A program made the translations under genes and the position numbers. A DNA stretch of 50,907 nt. Origin: Treponema sp. UBA3813 (GTDB lineage: Bacteria; Spirochaetota; Spirochaetia; Treponematales; Treponemataceae). Below the pieces are notes generated by a model, which ran no database searches, was not told the origin of the DNA, and was given only the letters and a program-made list of their open reading frames with translations. This document shows positions 8,975 through 17,784 of this stretch, piece after piece (the first letter of the stretch is position 1; each line of letters starts with the position of its first letter). Where the stretch lies: positions 1-50,907 of the forward strand of contig DFEB01000029.1 of NCBI GenBank assembly GCA_002368605.1, written 5' to 3'.

Positions 8975-9777
8975 AAAAATATTTTTCCAACAAGTCATTT
9001 TTGCTCGGATTCTGTCTTGTCGCTTTTTTCTTTTTTCTCATGATTTCAGGCTTTTTCTTCCTTCCTTATGATCCCAACGCCACTGATTCGGCGGCGCGTT
9101 TTGCCCCCTGTTCGACACAGCACATTTTTGGAACAGACCATCTCGGACGGGACACTTTTTCCCGAATCTTAACCGGAATCCGCATTTCTTTTGGAATCGG
9201 TTTGGTCGTAATGATTTTTGGAGGGCTTTCAGGACTTTTGCTCGGCTCGCTTTCTGGCTATTTTGGCGGCTGGCTTGATTTGATTATTCAAAAGCTGGTT
9301 TCCGTGCAAATGTCTTTTCCGGGAATTTTACTCGCCCTTATGATGATTGCCGTTTTCGGAAGCGACATGAAAATCACGGTTTTTGCCCTCTGCCTTATGA
9401 GTCTTCCGCGCTTTACCAGAATTACGCGGGCAAGTTTCCTCAAATACAAAAATTCCCTCTTCGTAAAGGCGGCACGGGCTAGGGGAGCTGGTAATCTCAG
9501 AATCATGCTGGCTCACATTTTGCCGAATATTCTCCCGGAATTGCTGGTGACTTGCTCTCTTTCCTTTGCCCTCGCTATTTTAAGCGAATCGGGCTTGAGC
9601 TATCTTGGCTTGGGAATACAACCGCCAGCTCCAAGTTTCGGTCGGATGCTGAACGATGCCCAGCGTTTTATTTTCAGCGACCCCAAAGGCGTTCTCATTC
9701 CCGCGATTTTTCTTTCTGCTCTGGTCACGGGTTTTAATCTGCTGGCTGACGGCATTTCAGAATCGGGGGGAAAGTAA
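8971..9777 (+). CDS. Peptide ABC transporter permease, DppC/OppC family
   Basis: This 268-residue permease is the second half of the channel. The family pattern is clear: an N-terminal membrane segment, FGTDHLGRDTFSRILTGIRIS (about residues 48-68), the EAA-type loop VKAARARGAGNLRIMLAHI, and SYLGLGIQPPAPSFGRML near the C-terminus. The start overlaps the dppB-like stop as ATGA, with AAGGAG about 8 nt upstream as the ribosome binding site. Two ATPase genes follow within 3 bp. Confidence 0.93.
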   Translation: MKKYFSNKSFLLGFCLVAFFFFLMISGFFFLPYDPNATDSAARFAPCSTQHIFGTDHLGRDTFSRILTGIRISFGIGLVVMIFGGLSGLLLGSLSGYFGGWLDLIIQKLVSVQMSFPGILLALMMIAVFGSDMKITVFALCLMSLPRFTRITRASFLKYKNSLFVKAARARGAGNLRIMLAHILPNILPELLVTCSLSFALAILSESGLSYLGLGIQPPAPSFGRMLNDAQRFIFSDPKGVLIPAIFLSALVTGFNLLADGISESGGK

Positions 9778-9779
9778 TC

Positions 9780-10628
9780 ATGCTCTTTCAAATCAATCAT
9801 CTGTCAGCAGAATTTTCTTCGCGGAAAAAAAAGATTCCCATTCTTAATGATGTCTCTCTTTCAGTTGACGAGGGAGAATTTGTCGCTCTTGTAGGCGAGT
9901 CTGGCTCTGGAAAGACCATGACTTCTCTGTCTGCCATGCATCTTCTGCCTGAGCAAATCAAAATCACTGGCGGGGAAATCTTTTTTGGCGGGCGGAAGAT
10001 TTCAAAACTGAGCGACGATGATTTCCGAAAAATTTCTGGCAAAGAGATTTCCATGATTTTTCAGGAGCCGATGACTTCCCTAAATCCTTTGATAAAAATC
10101 GGAAGGCAAATCGAAGAAAGCGGACTTGTTCACGGTCTTTCAAAAGAAGAAGCCCGCCTTCGCTCAGAAGAACTTGCCCGCCTCACGGGATTAAAGGATA
10201 CTGAGCGGATTTTCCAGAGTTTTCCCCACGAGCTTTCTGGCGGCATGAAGCAGCGCGTTATGATTGCAAGCGCCCTTATGAACAATCCCCGGCTTTTGAT
10301 TGCCGATGAGCCTACCACAGCCCTTGATGTTCTTACCCAAGAAGAAATTATCTCAATCCTTAAAAATCTCCGCGCCGAGAAAAAAATCTCCATGCTTTTG
10401 ATAACCCATGATTTTTCTGTAGTGCGGAAATTGTGTTCCCGCGTTTACATCATGTACAAGGGAAAAATCGTAGAAAGCGCGTCCACTGAGGAAATTTTCA
10501 AGAATCCCAAACATGAATACACCCGTGCCCTGATTGAAGCCATTCCCAGCCTGCAAAAAAGGGATAAAAAACTGCCTGTTTTCGACGCATTTATCAGAGA
10601 TTCCCAGCTGAATTCGGAGGGACGGTGA
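9780..10628 (+). CDS. Peptide ABC transporter ATP-binding protein, DppD/OppD family
   Basis: This 282-residue ATPase powers the importer. Walker A is GESGSGKT (39-46), the Q-loop lies in MIFQEPMTSLNPL, the signature is LSGGMKQRV (about 150) and Walker B is LLIADEPTTALD. The C-terminus after the H-loop (LLITHDFSVV) continues with KHEYTRALIEAIPSL, as in the oligopeptide ATPases. The last residues are shorter than in many DppD proteins, and the Cys-rich iron-sulfur tail found in some homologues is absent. It sits between the permease and the second ATPase. Confidence 0.93.
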   Translation: MLFQINHLSAEFSSRKKKIPILNDVSLSVDEGEFVALVGESGSGKTMTSLSAMHLLPEQIKITGGEIFFGGRKISKLSDDDFRKISGKEISMIFQEPMTSLNPLIKIGRQIEESGLVHGLSKEEARLRSEELARLTGLKDTERIFQSFPHELSGGMKQRVMIASALMNNPRLLIADEPTTALDVLTQEEIISILKNLRAEKKISMLLITHDFSVVRKLCSRVYIMYKGKIVESASTEEIFKNPKHEYTRALIEAIPSLQKRDKKLPVFDAFIRDSQLNSEGR

Positions 10629-10632
10629 TTTT

Positions 10633-11403
10633 ATGAGCGAAAAAATACTTGAATGCAGAAATCTGACGAAAATTTTCTCTTACGGAAAGACTTCTTCTCT
10701 TAAGGCGGTTGATTCTCTTTCCCTTTCAATTAAAAAAGGAGAAACTTACGGACTTGTAGGCGAGTCCGGCTCAGGAAAATCTACTCTGGCCAACATGATT
10801 TGCGCGCTTGAAAAGCCGACTTCCGGGGAAATCTTTTTTAATGGTGAGGAACTTTCTTCGCTCAGGGGCAAAAATCTTCTCGATTTCCGAAAAAAAATGC
10901 AGATTGTCTTCCAAGACCCCTACGCTTCCCTTAATCCCAAGCACAAAATCGGCTCAATTATCGAAGAAGGGCTTAAAATTCACAAAACAGCAAAGGCAAA
11001 AGAAGAGAGAAAAAGGCTGGTGAACGAAATTAGAACGCTCGTCGGCCTGCCATTTGACTCCCTTGAAAAATATCCCTCGGAATTGAGTGGCGGTCAGCGG
11101 CAGAGAGTTGCCATTGCCAGCGCGATGATTTTGAGTCCGGAATTTGTCGTATGCGATGAGTGTGTGAGTTCCCTTGATGTGCTGATTCAGGCGCAGATTC
11201 TTAATCTTTTGAAGGGAATGCAAAAGTCTCTCAAATTGACATATTTCTTTATTTCTCATAATCTCAATGTTGTGGCATATATGGCAGACCGCATAGGCGT
11301 AATGTATAAAGGAAAAATCGTTGAGGAAAAATCAACTGACGATTTACTGAAGAACCCTGAGCATTCTTATACAAAAAAATTGCTTTCGGCTGCAGGCCTA
11401 TAG
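10633..11403 (+). CDS. Peptide ABC transporter ATP-binding protein, DppF/OppF family
   Basis: This 256-residue protein is the second ATPase subunit of the importer. Walker A is GESGSGKS (43-50), the Q-loop lies in IVFQDPYASLNPKH, and the signature is LSGGQRQRV. Walker B reads FVVCDECVSSLD; the usual residue after DE is Pro and here it is Cys, a mild deviation. The H-loop is FISHNLNVV. It ends 9 bp before the HD-GYP regulator, so that gene is probably transcribed with the transporter. Confidence 0.92.
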   Translation: MSEKILECRNLTKIFSYGKTSSLKAVDSLSLSIKKGETYGLVGESGSGKSTLANMICALEKPTSGEIFFNGEELSSLRGKNLLDFRKKMQIVFQDPYASLNPKHKIGSIIEEGLKIHKTAKAKEERKRLVNEIRTLVGLPFDSLEKYPSELSGGQRQRVAIASAMILSPEFVVCDECVSSLDVLIQAQILNLLKGMQKSLKLTYFFISHNLNVVAYMADRIGVMYKGKIVEEKSTDDLLKNPEHSYTKKLLSAAGL

Positions 11404-11412
11404 GAGAGAAAA

Positions 11413-12459
11413 ATGGAAAATCAGGCAGAAATTTCTTTTTCGGGAAAATCGGAAGTTCTGGTTGTTGATGATTCACGAATGATTCTTTCAATGACCCGGC
11501 GGATCCTCGAAAATTCCTACAGTGTTCATACGGTTTCTTCCGGTGAAGAATGTCTTGAATTCGTAAAAACTCACACGCCAAATCTTATTCTACTTGATTT
11601 TCACATGACTGGAATCGACGGACTTGAGACATTGCACCGCCTGAAGGCAAACCTTCTGACTCATCACATACCGGTGATTTTTTTGACTGGTGACGAGCAT
11701 AATGAAACAGAAATTAAAAGCTTGCATGACGGTGCTATCGACTTTATTTCAAAAAATCCGCTTGTTCCAGGTGTCCTTCTTCAGCGGGTAAAGAACACAA
11801 TTGAGCTTACGCTTTTGCAAAAAAATCTTCAGTTGGAAGTTGACAAACAGACTCGGCAAATCAAAAAACTGACGCGGGAAATTATGCAGGCGCTTTCAAG
11901 CACTGTAGACGCGAAAGATCATTATACGCGTGGTCATTCGGCCCGTGTCGCAAAATATTCTGCCGAAATTGCCCGCCGCATGGGAAAATCCGAAAAAGAG
12001 CAGGAAGAGATTTACTACATGGGGCTGCTTCATGATATCGGTAAAATTGGTGTCGCAGGAAGCATAATTCGTAAAAATTCCCGCCTCACAGCTGACGAAT
12101 TTGAGGAAATAAAAGAGCATCCTATGGCAGGATTTCAAATCCTCAAAAACATTACGGCTTTGCCGAGCCTTGCTGTTGGAGCCAGATGGCATCACGAGCA
12201 TTTTGACGGAAGCGGATACCCAGACCATCTCAAAGGCTACCAGATTCCAGAAGAAGCCCGCATTATCGCCGTTGCAGATGTTTACGATGCGCTCACGAGC
12301 AAACGCTCTTATTCAGAAATCCGCCCGCAAGCGGTTGTCCGCGACATCATTGAAAAAAGCAAAGGCACTCACTTTGATCCAGACATCGCAGACATAATGC
12401 TCAAAATGATTGATGAAGACAAAGATTACACCATGAAGGAAAATCTCCAGGAAGAGTAG
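11413..12459 (+). CDS. Response regulator with HD-GYP phosphodiesterase output domain
   Basis: This 348-residue cytoplasmic protein has an N-terminal receiver domain (about 13-130; acidic pair DD at 19-20, phospho-acceptor Asp62 in LLDFHMTG) and a C-terminal HD-GYP domain (about 155-330; HDIGKIGV near 207 and HHEHFDGSGYP near 265). HD-GYP domains with both motifs intact usually break down cyclic di-GMP. The start has a good AGGAG site. It follows the peptide transporter by 9 bp without a terminator, so peptide uptake and cyclic di-GMP signalling may be co-expressed (inference). No histidine kinase is adjacent on its own strand. Confidence 0.93.
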   Translation: MENQAEISFSGKSEVLVVDDSRMILSMTRRILENSYSVHTVSSGEECLEFVKTHTPNLILLDFHMTGIDGLETLHRLKANLLTHHIPVIFLTGDEHNETEIKSLHDGAIDFISKNPLVPGVLLQRVKNTIELTLLQKNLQLEVDKQTRQIKKLTREIMQALSSTVDAKDHYTRGHSARVAKYSAEIARRMGKSEKEQEEIYYMGLLHDIGKIGVAGSIIRKNSRLTADEFEEIKEHPMAGFQILKNITALPSLAVGARWHHEHFDGSGYPDHLKGYQIPEEARIIAVADVYDALTSKRSYSEIRPQAVVRDIIEKSKGTHFDPDIADIMLKMIDEDKDYTMKENLQEE

Positions 12460-12463
12460 CGTT

Positions 12464-14389
12464 TTATCGGCCGCTGGGTCTGTCGCCTTCTTTTGCCCCT
12501 GTGTTGCTGCCTGCACTTGAGGCTGTGTACACAAAACTTGAACTTGTGGTTTTAAATGTGCTCAGCGTGCTTGTTCCGCCAGAAATACTTGGTAAGTCAG
12601 TGTACAAATTGTGGAATTTAGTACCTCCGCTTGCTGTCACGCCGCTTTTTACTGTATAAGTTGTTCCAGTCTTTATTTCTGGTGATGAGAGAATCATGAT
12701 TGTGCCGACGCTTGAAGGCAATGTATATACAAAAACTGGATTTCCGCTTGAGTCAGTGATTGCCATAGTCGTGTTTGCGCTTCCATAATAAGAATTAGAA
12801 ATCACTCCTACGCTTTGAGAGCAATTTTTCGGTTCAGTGTAATTGTTTGTTCCCAGACCAACGAGAAGTCCGCCTGTGATTTTCAAAGGATTACTGTCAC
12901 AGTCGAAGGCACATTCAGGAGTGTTAATGCCTATTGCAACAATCTTGCCGCCTGTTATCGTAATTCCATTGCTTCCATTTGCGTCTATTGCGTCATTTTC
13001 TGAACTATATGCGTAAAGAGCCCCGCCATTAATGTAGATTGCACCGCCGGCATTGAGAGCATCATCTGTACAGTTGAGCGTAATCGTTCCCGCGTTTATT
13101 ATGAGGTCAGATTTTGCCTCGATTCCTTCAGGCGAGCATTTTTCTCCAGTGCTTGTGTTTTCGTATGGCGTTCCGCTTGTTGTGATTGAAATAGTACCGC
13201 CGTTGATTTCTACATAAGGATTTGGGCATGTATAGCTTGTTCCGCTTAAGAATGTCGAGTAAAGAATTGAAGAATTTGCCGTCTCAGTGTAGCTTTCATC
13301 TCCGATAAGGCTTTCACTTGACTTCCAGTGGGCTGTGATTCCCTTTGCCACAGTCTTGATTTCGATTGTGCCGCCGTTAATGATGACAAATCCTGCCCCG
13401 GAAGTATATTCAAGGGTTAAATCGTCTTCATCGGCATCCTCGCCCTCAACTTTGATTCCAACGCTTTCATCGTCAGTGATTGTTCCATTGCCTGTAAGTG
13501 AAATCCTGCCGTTATCAATGATTACCGCATTCAATGCCCTGATACAATCTCGGCCAGTCGTTCCAGAAACGCTTACATCAAGCGTGACATTTTCGATTCT
13601 GACATAATCTTTTGAATAAATGGCGTGTTTGTAGCCTTTGTTTTCGACGGATAGATTTCCGCCGCTGACGGTTGAACCTTCCCCTGTAAAGATAAGCGCA
13701 CCTTTCGCATAAAGAGAGCCTTTTTTCGTGTCGTATATTGTCGCGCTTTGGTTTAATAGTCTCGTATCTGTGATTGAATTTGTCGTTCCCTCTGGAATTA
13801 CTATGAATGTACGGACTTCTGAACTGAATCTAAGTGCGGGACCTGCGCCTGATTCACTAGTAATATTTGCATTGTTTAATACGACGGCTGCGTCAGCTTT
13901 TTTATTCTTGATAAAAACTGTACCCGTATAGTCGCCTGAAAGCACATATTTAACCTTACCTGTTCCCTTGTACTGTAAGATTACTCCATTTGATGCCGCA
14001 TCAATGTCATTGTCCTCATCTTCTTCGGTGTTCTCAGAAAGAAGTATTGTTACTTTTGTGCCAGAGATTTTTCCGATACTTGTTTCTTCGGTTTTTGCCG
14101 TTACGACTGAATCTGAATCACTGCCAATGTATGCATTTACGCTTGTTCCTAAAAAATTAACAAAAACTGTTCCATCTGCCGTAAAATTCTCGTACAAGTC
14201 TTCCGAAACATATCCGCCTGCCTCGGCTTCTGTTTCATCAGTATAGTTCGTGCTGCTTCCGTCATCTGTTATAAGCGATGAACTTGAGATAATGACAGCT
14301 GCCGCACTGTTTTTTGTTTCATCAACAGAATTGGCGCAACTCGTAAAAAAAACAATAGCAAAAATAGTGACGAAAAATTTTGATTTCAT
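12464..14389 (-). CDS. Carbohydrate-binding domain-containing lipoprotein (DUF4353-like)
   Basis: This 641-residue protein begins with a lipoprotein signal peptide (MKSKFFVTIF..., lipobox FTSC). The body is a repetitive beta-rich sequence with many short repeats of the type GGTISI, NGGTI and ITGGKI, as in the DUF4353 carbohydrate-binding family and parallel beta-helix proteins. Acidic Ca-binding-like stretches (SENTEEDEDNDID) occur early. It ends in the charged tail GDRPSGR. I choose the ATG at 14389 because of its signal peptide and the AAAGGGGC site upstream. It converges on the HD-GYP gene with only 4 bp between. A surface role is inferred; no substrate can be read from the sequence. Confidence 0.8.
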   Translation of the reverse strand: MKSKFFVTIFAIVFFTSCANSVDETKNSAAAVIISSSSLITDDGSSTNYTDETEAEAGGYVSEDLYENFTADGTVFVNFLGTSVNAYIGSDSDSVVTAKTEETSIGKISGTKVTILLSENTEEDEDNDIDAASNGVILQYKGTGKVKYVLSGDYTGTVFIKNKKADAAVVLNNANITSESGAGPALRFSSEVRTFIVIPEGTTNSITDTRLLNQSATIYDTKKGSLYAKGALIFTGEGSTVSGGNLSVENKGYKHAIYSKDYVRIENVTLDVSVSGTTGRDCIRALNAVIIDNGRISLTGNGTITDDESVGIKVEGEDADEDDLTLEYTSGAGFVIINGGTIEIKTVAKGITAHWKSSESLIGDESYTETANSSILYSTFLSGTSYTCPNPYVEINGGTISITTSGTPYENTSTGEKCSPEGIEAKSDLIINAGTITLNCTDDALNAGGAIYINGGALYAYSSENDAIDANGSNGITITGGKIVAIGINTPECAFDCDSNPLKITGGLLVGLGTNNYTEPKNCSQSVGVISNSYYGSANTTMAITDSSGNPVFVYTLPSSVGTIMILSSPEIKTGTTYTVKSGVTASGGTKFHNLYTDLPSISGGTSTLSTFKTTSSSFVYTASSAGSNTGAKEGDRPSGR

Positions 14390-14508
14390 ATAGTGCCCCT
14401 TTTTTCTTAAATTTAACATTGCGGCAATATAGAATCCTTAAAAAATGCTAAGAAAAAATTAAGAAAAGGCTTATGAAAAGTTATGTTTATTTTTTGCCTC
14501 CTCTGTCA

Positions 14509-14514
14509 TATAAT
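14509..14514 (+). promoter_or_regulatory. -10 box directly before the 14522 start codon
   Basis: A consensus TATAAT is followed by 7 nt (CTCTTTT) and the ATG. No -35 consensus and no ribosome binding site are seen. Confidence 0.5.
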
Positions 14515-14521
14515 CTCTTTT

Positions 14522-15154
14522 ATGGGAAATTGGAAAAAAACTGTTCTGATTCTTATATTTTCAGTTTTTTCACTTTGTGTTTTTGCAGCCCCTAGTGGTG
14601 GAGCTGGCGGCGGTCATGGCAGTCCGAGCGGGGGGCGGCGTCCTTCTCCAGAGCCAAAACGCAATCCTCCTGCAAAAAAAGCGCCTTCAAATTCAACCTT
14701 GAAAAAGGGTAGGGGGACATCAGTTTCAGGCCGTAGTCTCAGCGAAAATAAAAATAGTGAATCTAAAAACATCGAGGAAATCGATAACGAGAAACCTTCC
14801 GAGCCGGAAATCATTTACTATCGTGGCAACAGAATGCTTTCTGAAAACGGTGATTTTCTTTTGGAAAATATAAAAACAGAGCGGATTTCGGATTCTCAGG
14901 TAATTGTCGAAATTGCCTTTAACCAGAGCGTCAATCCTCTCTCATTTTCTGCTTCTTCCTTTTTACTTGATGGTAGTCCTATTTCAGAGAGCGTAAAACT
15001 TTCTTTCAACAAAAAAGGTGATACGATAAGGCTCACTCTTCCTGTGAAAGAGAAATTTTTTTCTTTGACAATTCAAAATGTTGAGGCTTTTGACGGTACA
15101 AAACTGGAAACAGTTGAAGTCAAAAATCTTTTTCATAATTCCGGGGGTAAATAA
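14522..15154 (+). CDS. Secreted protein of unknown function with Gly/Pro/Lys linker and Ig-like end
   Basis: The 210-residue product starts with a signal peptide (MGNWKKTVLILIFSVF..., cleavage probable after VFA). A low-complexity linker rich in Gly, Pro, Lys and Ser follows (about 25-80). The C-terminal 100 residues are beta-rich and recall SbsA/Big-type Ig-like domains (LSFSASSFLLDG, IRLTLPVKEKF, VEAFDGTKLE). An alternative in-frame ATG at 14483 would spoil the signal peptide. The stop overlaps the response regulator start by one base (TAATG), so the protein is co-translated with the two-component system and could be its sensory partner or an accessory (inference). I do not recognise a named family. 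Confidence 0.75.
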   Translation: MGNWKKTVLILIFSVFSLCVFAAPSGGAGGGHGSPSGGRRPSPEPKRNPPAKKAPSNSTLKKGRGTSVSGRSLSENKNSESKNIEEIDNEKPSEPEIIYYRGNRMLSENGDFLLENIKTERISDSQVIVEIAFNQSVNPLSFSASSFLLDGSPISESVKLSFNKKGDTIRLTLPVKEKFFSLTIQNVEAFDGTKLETVEVKNLFHNSGGK

Positions 15155-15846
15155 TGGAAAATGAAAAATTACAGGGAATTAAAGTTCTGATTGTTGAGGA
15201 TGACAAAGGTATCGCGGATTTTATTCTTCCCGAACTAGAGCATGAGGGATTTAAAACATTGCTTGCCCAAACTGGTCGGCAGGCACTGGAAATGTTTGAG
15301 TCAGAGAAGCCAGATTTAGTTCTCCTTGATATTATGCTTCCTGAATTAAACGGACTTGAAGTTCTCCGTCGGATTCGTGCGGTTTCAAATGTGCCCGTTA
15401 TCCTTGAGACGGCTCGTGGTGAAACTGTCGATAAAATTACAGGATTGAATGCAGGAGCTGATGATTATATAGCCAAGCCTTTTGAAATCGAAGAATTACT
15501 TGCCCGTATAAATGCGCTTTTCCGAAGAATCAATGCGATAAAAGGGGCGGCAGGGGCGATTTCTGTCCGAAATCTTTCTCTCAACACTGACCGCATGAGT
15601 TGTTCTGTCGAAAATGCGGAAATCCAGCTGTCAAAAACAGAATTCCTTATGCTGAAGTGTTTTATCGATCATCAGAACAAGGCTCTTTCCCGTTCGGCTA
15701 TAATTGACGAAATCTGGGGCGAGGGTCATTATATCGATGAAAACACGGTCGATGTCTATGTCGGCTATCTCCGAGCAAAAATTGCTGAGCATACGAAAGA
15801 GGAATTCATAAAAACAGTGCGTGGCGTCGGCTATATGATGGTCTAA
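15154..15846 (+). CDS. OmpR/PhoB-family DNA-binding response regulator
   Basis: This 230-residue regulator has a receiver domain (about 9-122; acidic pair ED/D at 15-17, phospho-acceptor Asp59 in LVLLDIMLPELNG, Lys in YIAKPFEIEELLARI) and a C-terminal winged helix (about 135-230; LSKTEFLMLKCF and VDVYVGYLRAKI, ending VRGVGYMMV). The switch threonine is kept although its context reads ILETARGE. It is coupled to the secreted-protein gene by a TAATG overlap and lies 3 bp ahead of the kinase gene. Confidence 0.94.
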   Translation: MENEKLQGIKVLIVEDDKGIADFILPELEHEGFKTLLAQTGRQALEMFESEKPDLVLLDIMLPELNGLEVLRRIRAVSNVPVILETARGETVDKITGLNAGADDYIAKPFEIEELLARINALFRRINAIKGAAGAISVRNLSLNTDRMSCSVENAEIQLSKTEFLMLKCFIDHQNKALSRSAIIDEIWGEGHYIDENTVDVYVGYLRAKIAEHTKEEFIKTVRGVGYMMV

Positions 15847-15849
15847 CAA

Positions 15850-17235
15850 ATGGCGAATCGTTTCTTCAAGTCTTTTTCAGCGCGGCTTGCCCTGCGTTTT
15901 ATGTTCACTCTGACTGCCGCCATCATGCTTCTGTCTCTGGGTTTCTTATTTTTCACCCGTTCACTCGTTGACAAGGCTCAGGGGCTTGAACTCAAAAAGG
16001 CTGAATCGGCTGTATTCTTTGCGCTCGAAGATTTTTATAAAGGGAAAAATGCAAGCCGTAATCTTGCAGGAAAGTTGGGGGCGATTTCAGAAATTCCATA
16101 TTATCTTACATACATTGTTTACGATGCAAAAAATCAAAATCTCATTGCGACAAATGATCCCTTTTTGCCGTTTTTGCCTGATTCAAAGGGGAAAGTTAAA
16201 CATTTTTTTGAAAAAGATTATTTTTTTGACGGCGATTTAAACATCATTTATTTTGCGAAAACACATTCGATAAAAAATTCCCTCGTAGTTGTGGCCCTTG
16301 CAAAGGATATGGAGATGAATGAAACGGCGTCAATTTTTGCCACCCTGCCGCTTGCCGTGCTTTTTATGGTGATTCCAATCCTCATTCTTTCTTTTTTTGT
16401 TTCTTTCTTCATTATAAGAAATACGATTAAGCCAGTCAGAGAAATTACACAAAAAGCGCAGTCAATAACGATTGAAAATCTTTCGGAACTTCCAATAAGC
16501 TCTTACGGTGATGAACTTGATGAGCTTTCAAAAACATTCAATGAACTGTTCGCACGCATAAAAAAGGACTTTGAGCGGGAGCGGCAATTCTCCAGCGATG
16601 TTTCCCACGAACTGAACACGCCACTTACGGTAATTTCCGGTCAGACTGGCCTTCTTCTCCGCTGGGGAAAGGACAATCCCGAACAGCTTGAAAAATCCCT
16701 TAACGCCATCAAAACCGAAGCCAAAACCATGCAGGCAATCATCGCGAATTTGCTCCAAATTTCCCGCATTGAAAGCGGCAGAATCAAACCCCAGATTTCA
16801 GAAGTCGCTGTCAGCGCTCTGTTTTCCTGGATTCGGGAAGAAGCGGCGGCATTTGCGCCAAAATTACAGATTTTCACGGAAGACAATGGCATTATTCTTA
16901 ACACGGACTCGGAAATGCTCCACCAAATTCTCACGGTTCTTATCACAAACAGCGTAAAATACGCCGGCGGCTCCTGCACAATCCGCATGTCTGCCCAAAA
17001 AGAAGGAAACCGTGTTGTCATCGAACAAAGCGATGACGGGCCGGGCTTTAGCCAGGAATCCTTGCCCCATCTTTTCGAGCGATTCTACCGTGCCGACGAA
17101 GCCCATTCCCGAAAAATTGCCGGCTCAGGACTGGGCCTTGCAATCGCCCAAACCCTCTGCACGGCACTGGGAGCAAAAATAAAAGCCCGCAACATGGTTC
17201 CCCACGGTGCAGGCTTCTCGATAGAGTTCCAATAA
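15850..17235 (+). CDS. Two-component sensor histidine kinase
   Basis: This 461-residue membrane kinase has two membrane segments (about 13-35 and 163-190) flanking a periplasmic sensor region of about 125 residues. A HAMP linker follows (about 185-240). The dimerisation/phosphoacceptor box is SSDVSHELNTPLTVI with His253. The ATPase domain has N (ITNSVKYAG), G1 (DDGPGFS), F (LFERFYR) and G2 (GSGLGLAI) boxes. It is the third gene of an operon with a secreted protein and an OmpR-type regulator, which is its presumed partner. The ligand is unknown. Confidence 0.94.
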   Translation: MANRFFKSFSARLALRFMFTLTAAIMLLSLGFLFFTRSLVDKAQGLELKKAESAVFFALEDFYKGKNASRNLAGKLGAISEIPYYLTYIVYDAKNQNLIATNDPFLPFLPDSKGKVKHFFEKDYFFDGDLNIIYFAKTHSIKNSLVVVALAKDMEMNETASIFATLPLAVLFMVIPILILSFFVSFFIIRNTIKPVREITQKAQSITIENLSELPISSYGDELDELSKTFNELFARIKKDFERERQFSSDVSHELNTPLTVISGQTGLLLRWGKDNPEQLEKSLNAIKTEAKTMQAIIANLLQISRIESGRIKPQISEVAVSALFSWIREEAAAFAPKLQIFTEDNGIILNTDSEMLHQILTVLITNSVKYAGGSCTIRMSAQKEGNRVVIEQSDDGPGFSQESLPHLFERFYRADEAHSRKIAGSGLGLAIAQTLCTALGAKIKARNMVPHGAGFSIEFQ

Positions 17236-17239
17236 AACT

Positions 17240-17314
17240 GCCGCAAGGACGCGGCGCAAAGACCGTTGACCGCAAGAATTTCCGAAGGAAATTCTTGTCA
17301 CGACAAGGATGTCG
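17240..17314. repeat. Cluster of three short hairpins between hk and hsp20
   Basis: Three perfect inverted repeats follow each other: GCCGC/GCGGC (17240-17255), an 11-bp stem CAAGAATTTCC/GGAAATTCTTG around a GAA loop (17273-17297), and CGACA/TGTCG around AGGA (17301-17314). They fill the space between convergent genes. No T-run follows on either strand, so a simple intrinsic terminator is not evident. The layout looks like a dispersed REP-type element. Confidence 0.6.
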
Positions 17315-17316
17315 CA

Positions 17317-17757
17317 TTAAGCTGCAGAAATCTGAATCTTTCGCGGCGCTACCTCAGCTTTTCGCGGAATCTTAATGGTAAGGACACCGTTCTTGAATCC
17401 GGCGGTTACACCATCTGCGTCAATGTCTTTTGGCAGTGTGAAGCTGCGGCGGAACTCAGTGCGGCGGCGTTCACGAAGCAGGAACTGTGGTTTTTCAGCC
17501 TCGTCCTTCTCTTTTTTGTTGTTCTTATCTTCGATAGCTTTTGTCTCGGTCTTTGCAGAAGAAATTGTCAGTACGCCTTCGTTAATCTCAAGGTTTACAT
17601 CCTTCTCTGTTCGGCCCGGCAAATCCATGTCAAGAACATAAGAGTCTTTGTTCTCAGTGACATCAACATCAGGAACAGCGGCGCTTGTGCCACAAAGTCC
17701 CTCTGAACCATAAAAATCATTGTTGAGCCAGTCGTTAAAAAGTGAAAGTGCGTTCAT
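17317..17757 (-). CDS. Small heat shock protein, Hsp20/alpha-crystallin family
   Basis: This 146-residue cytoplasmic chaperone holds unfolding proteins. The alpha-crystallin domain (about 28-135) has the early motif YVLDMDLPGRTEKDV, the NEGVLTISS strand and the late signature FKNGVLTIKIPR (about 121-132). The last residues KIQISAA form a short C-terminal extension carrying the I-x-I motif. A charged insert rich in Lys and Glu lies near 70-90. The start has an excellent AAGGAG site, immediately preceded by a 7-bp hairpin in the leader. The gene stands alone and converges on the sensor kinase. Confidence 0.93.
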   Translation of the reverse strand: MNALSLFNDWLNNDFYGSEGLCGTSAAVPDVDVTENKDSYVLDMDLPGRTEKDVNLEINEGVLTISSAKTETKAIEDKNNKKEKDEAEKPQFLLRERRRTEFRRSFTLPKDIDADGVTAGFKNGVLTIKIPRKAEVAPRKIQISAA

Positions 17758-17763
17758 AAAAAT

Positions 17764-17784
17764 CTCCTTCCTAGCTGAGCTAGG
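17764..17784 (-). promoter_or_regulatory. hsp20 leader: hairpin abutting the ribosome binding site
   Basis: On the minus strand CCTAGCT-C-AGCTAGG (17770-17784), a perfect 7-bp inverted repeat, is followed with no gap by the Shine-Dalgarno AAGGAG (17764-17769). It could be an operator or an RNA structure affecting ribosome access. It does not match CIRCE. Confidence 0.5.

Noticed and set aside
17266-17706. 146-codon open frame on the plus strand over hsp20
   Set aside because: It begins in the hairpin cluster and runs antisense to the unmistakable Hsp20 gene, with no recognisable protein pattern.
17764-17784. CIRCE (HrcA) element before hsp20
   Set aside because: The inverted repeat CCTAGCT/AGCTAGG with a 1-nt loop does not match TTAGCACTC-N9-GAGTGCTAA.
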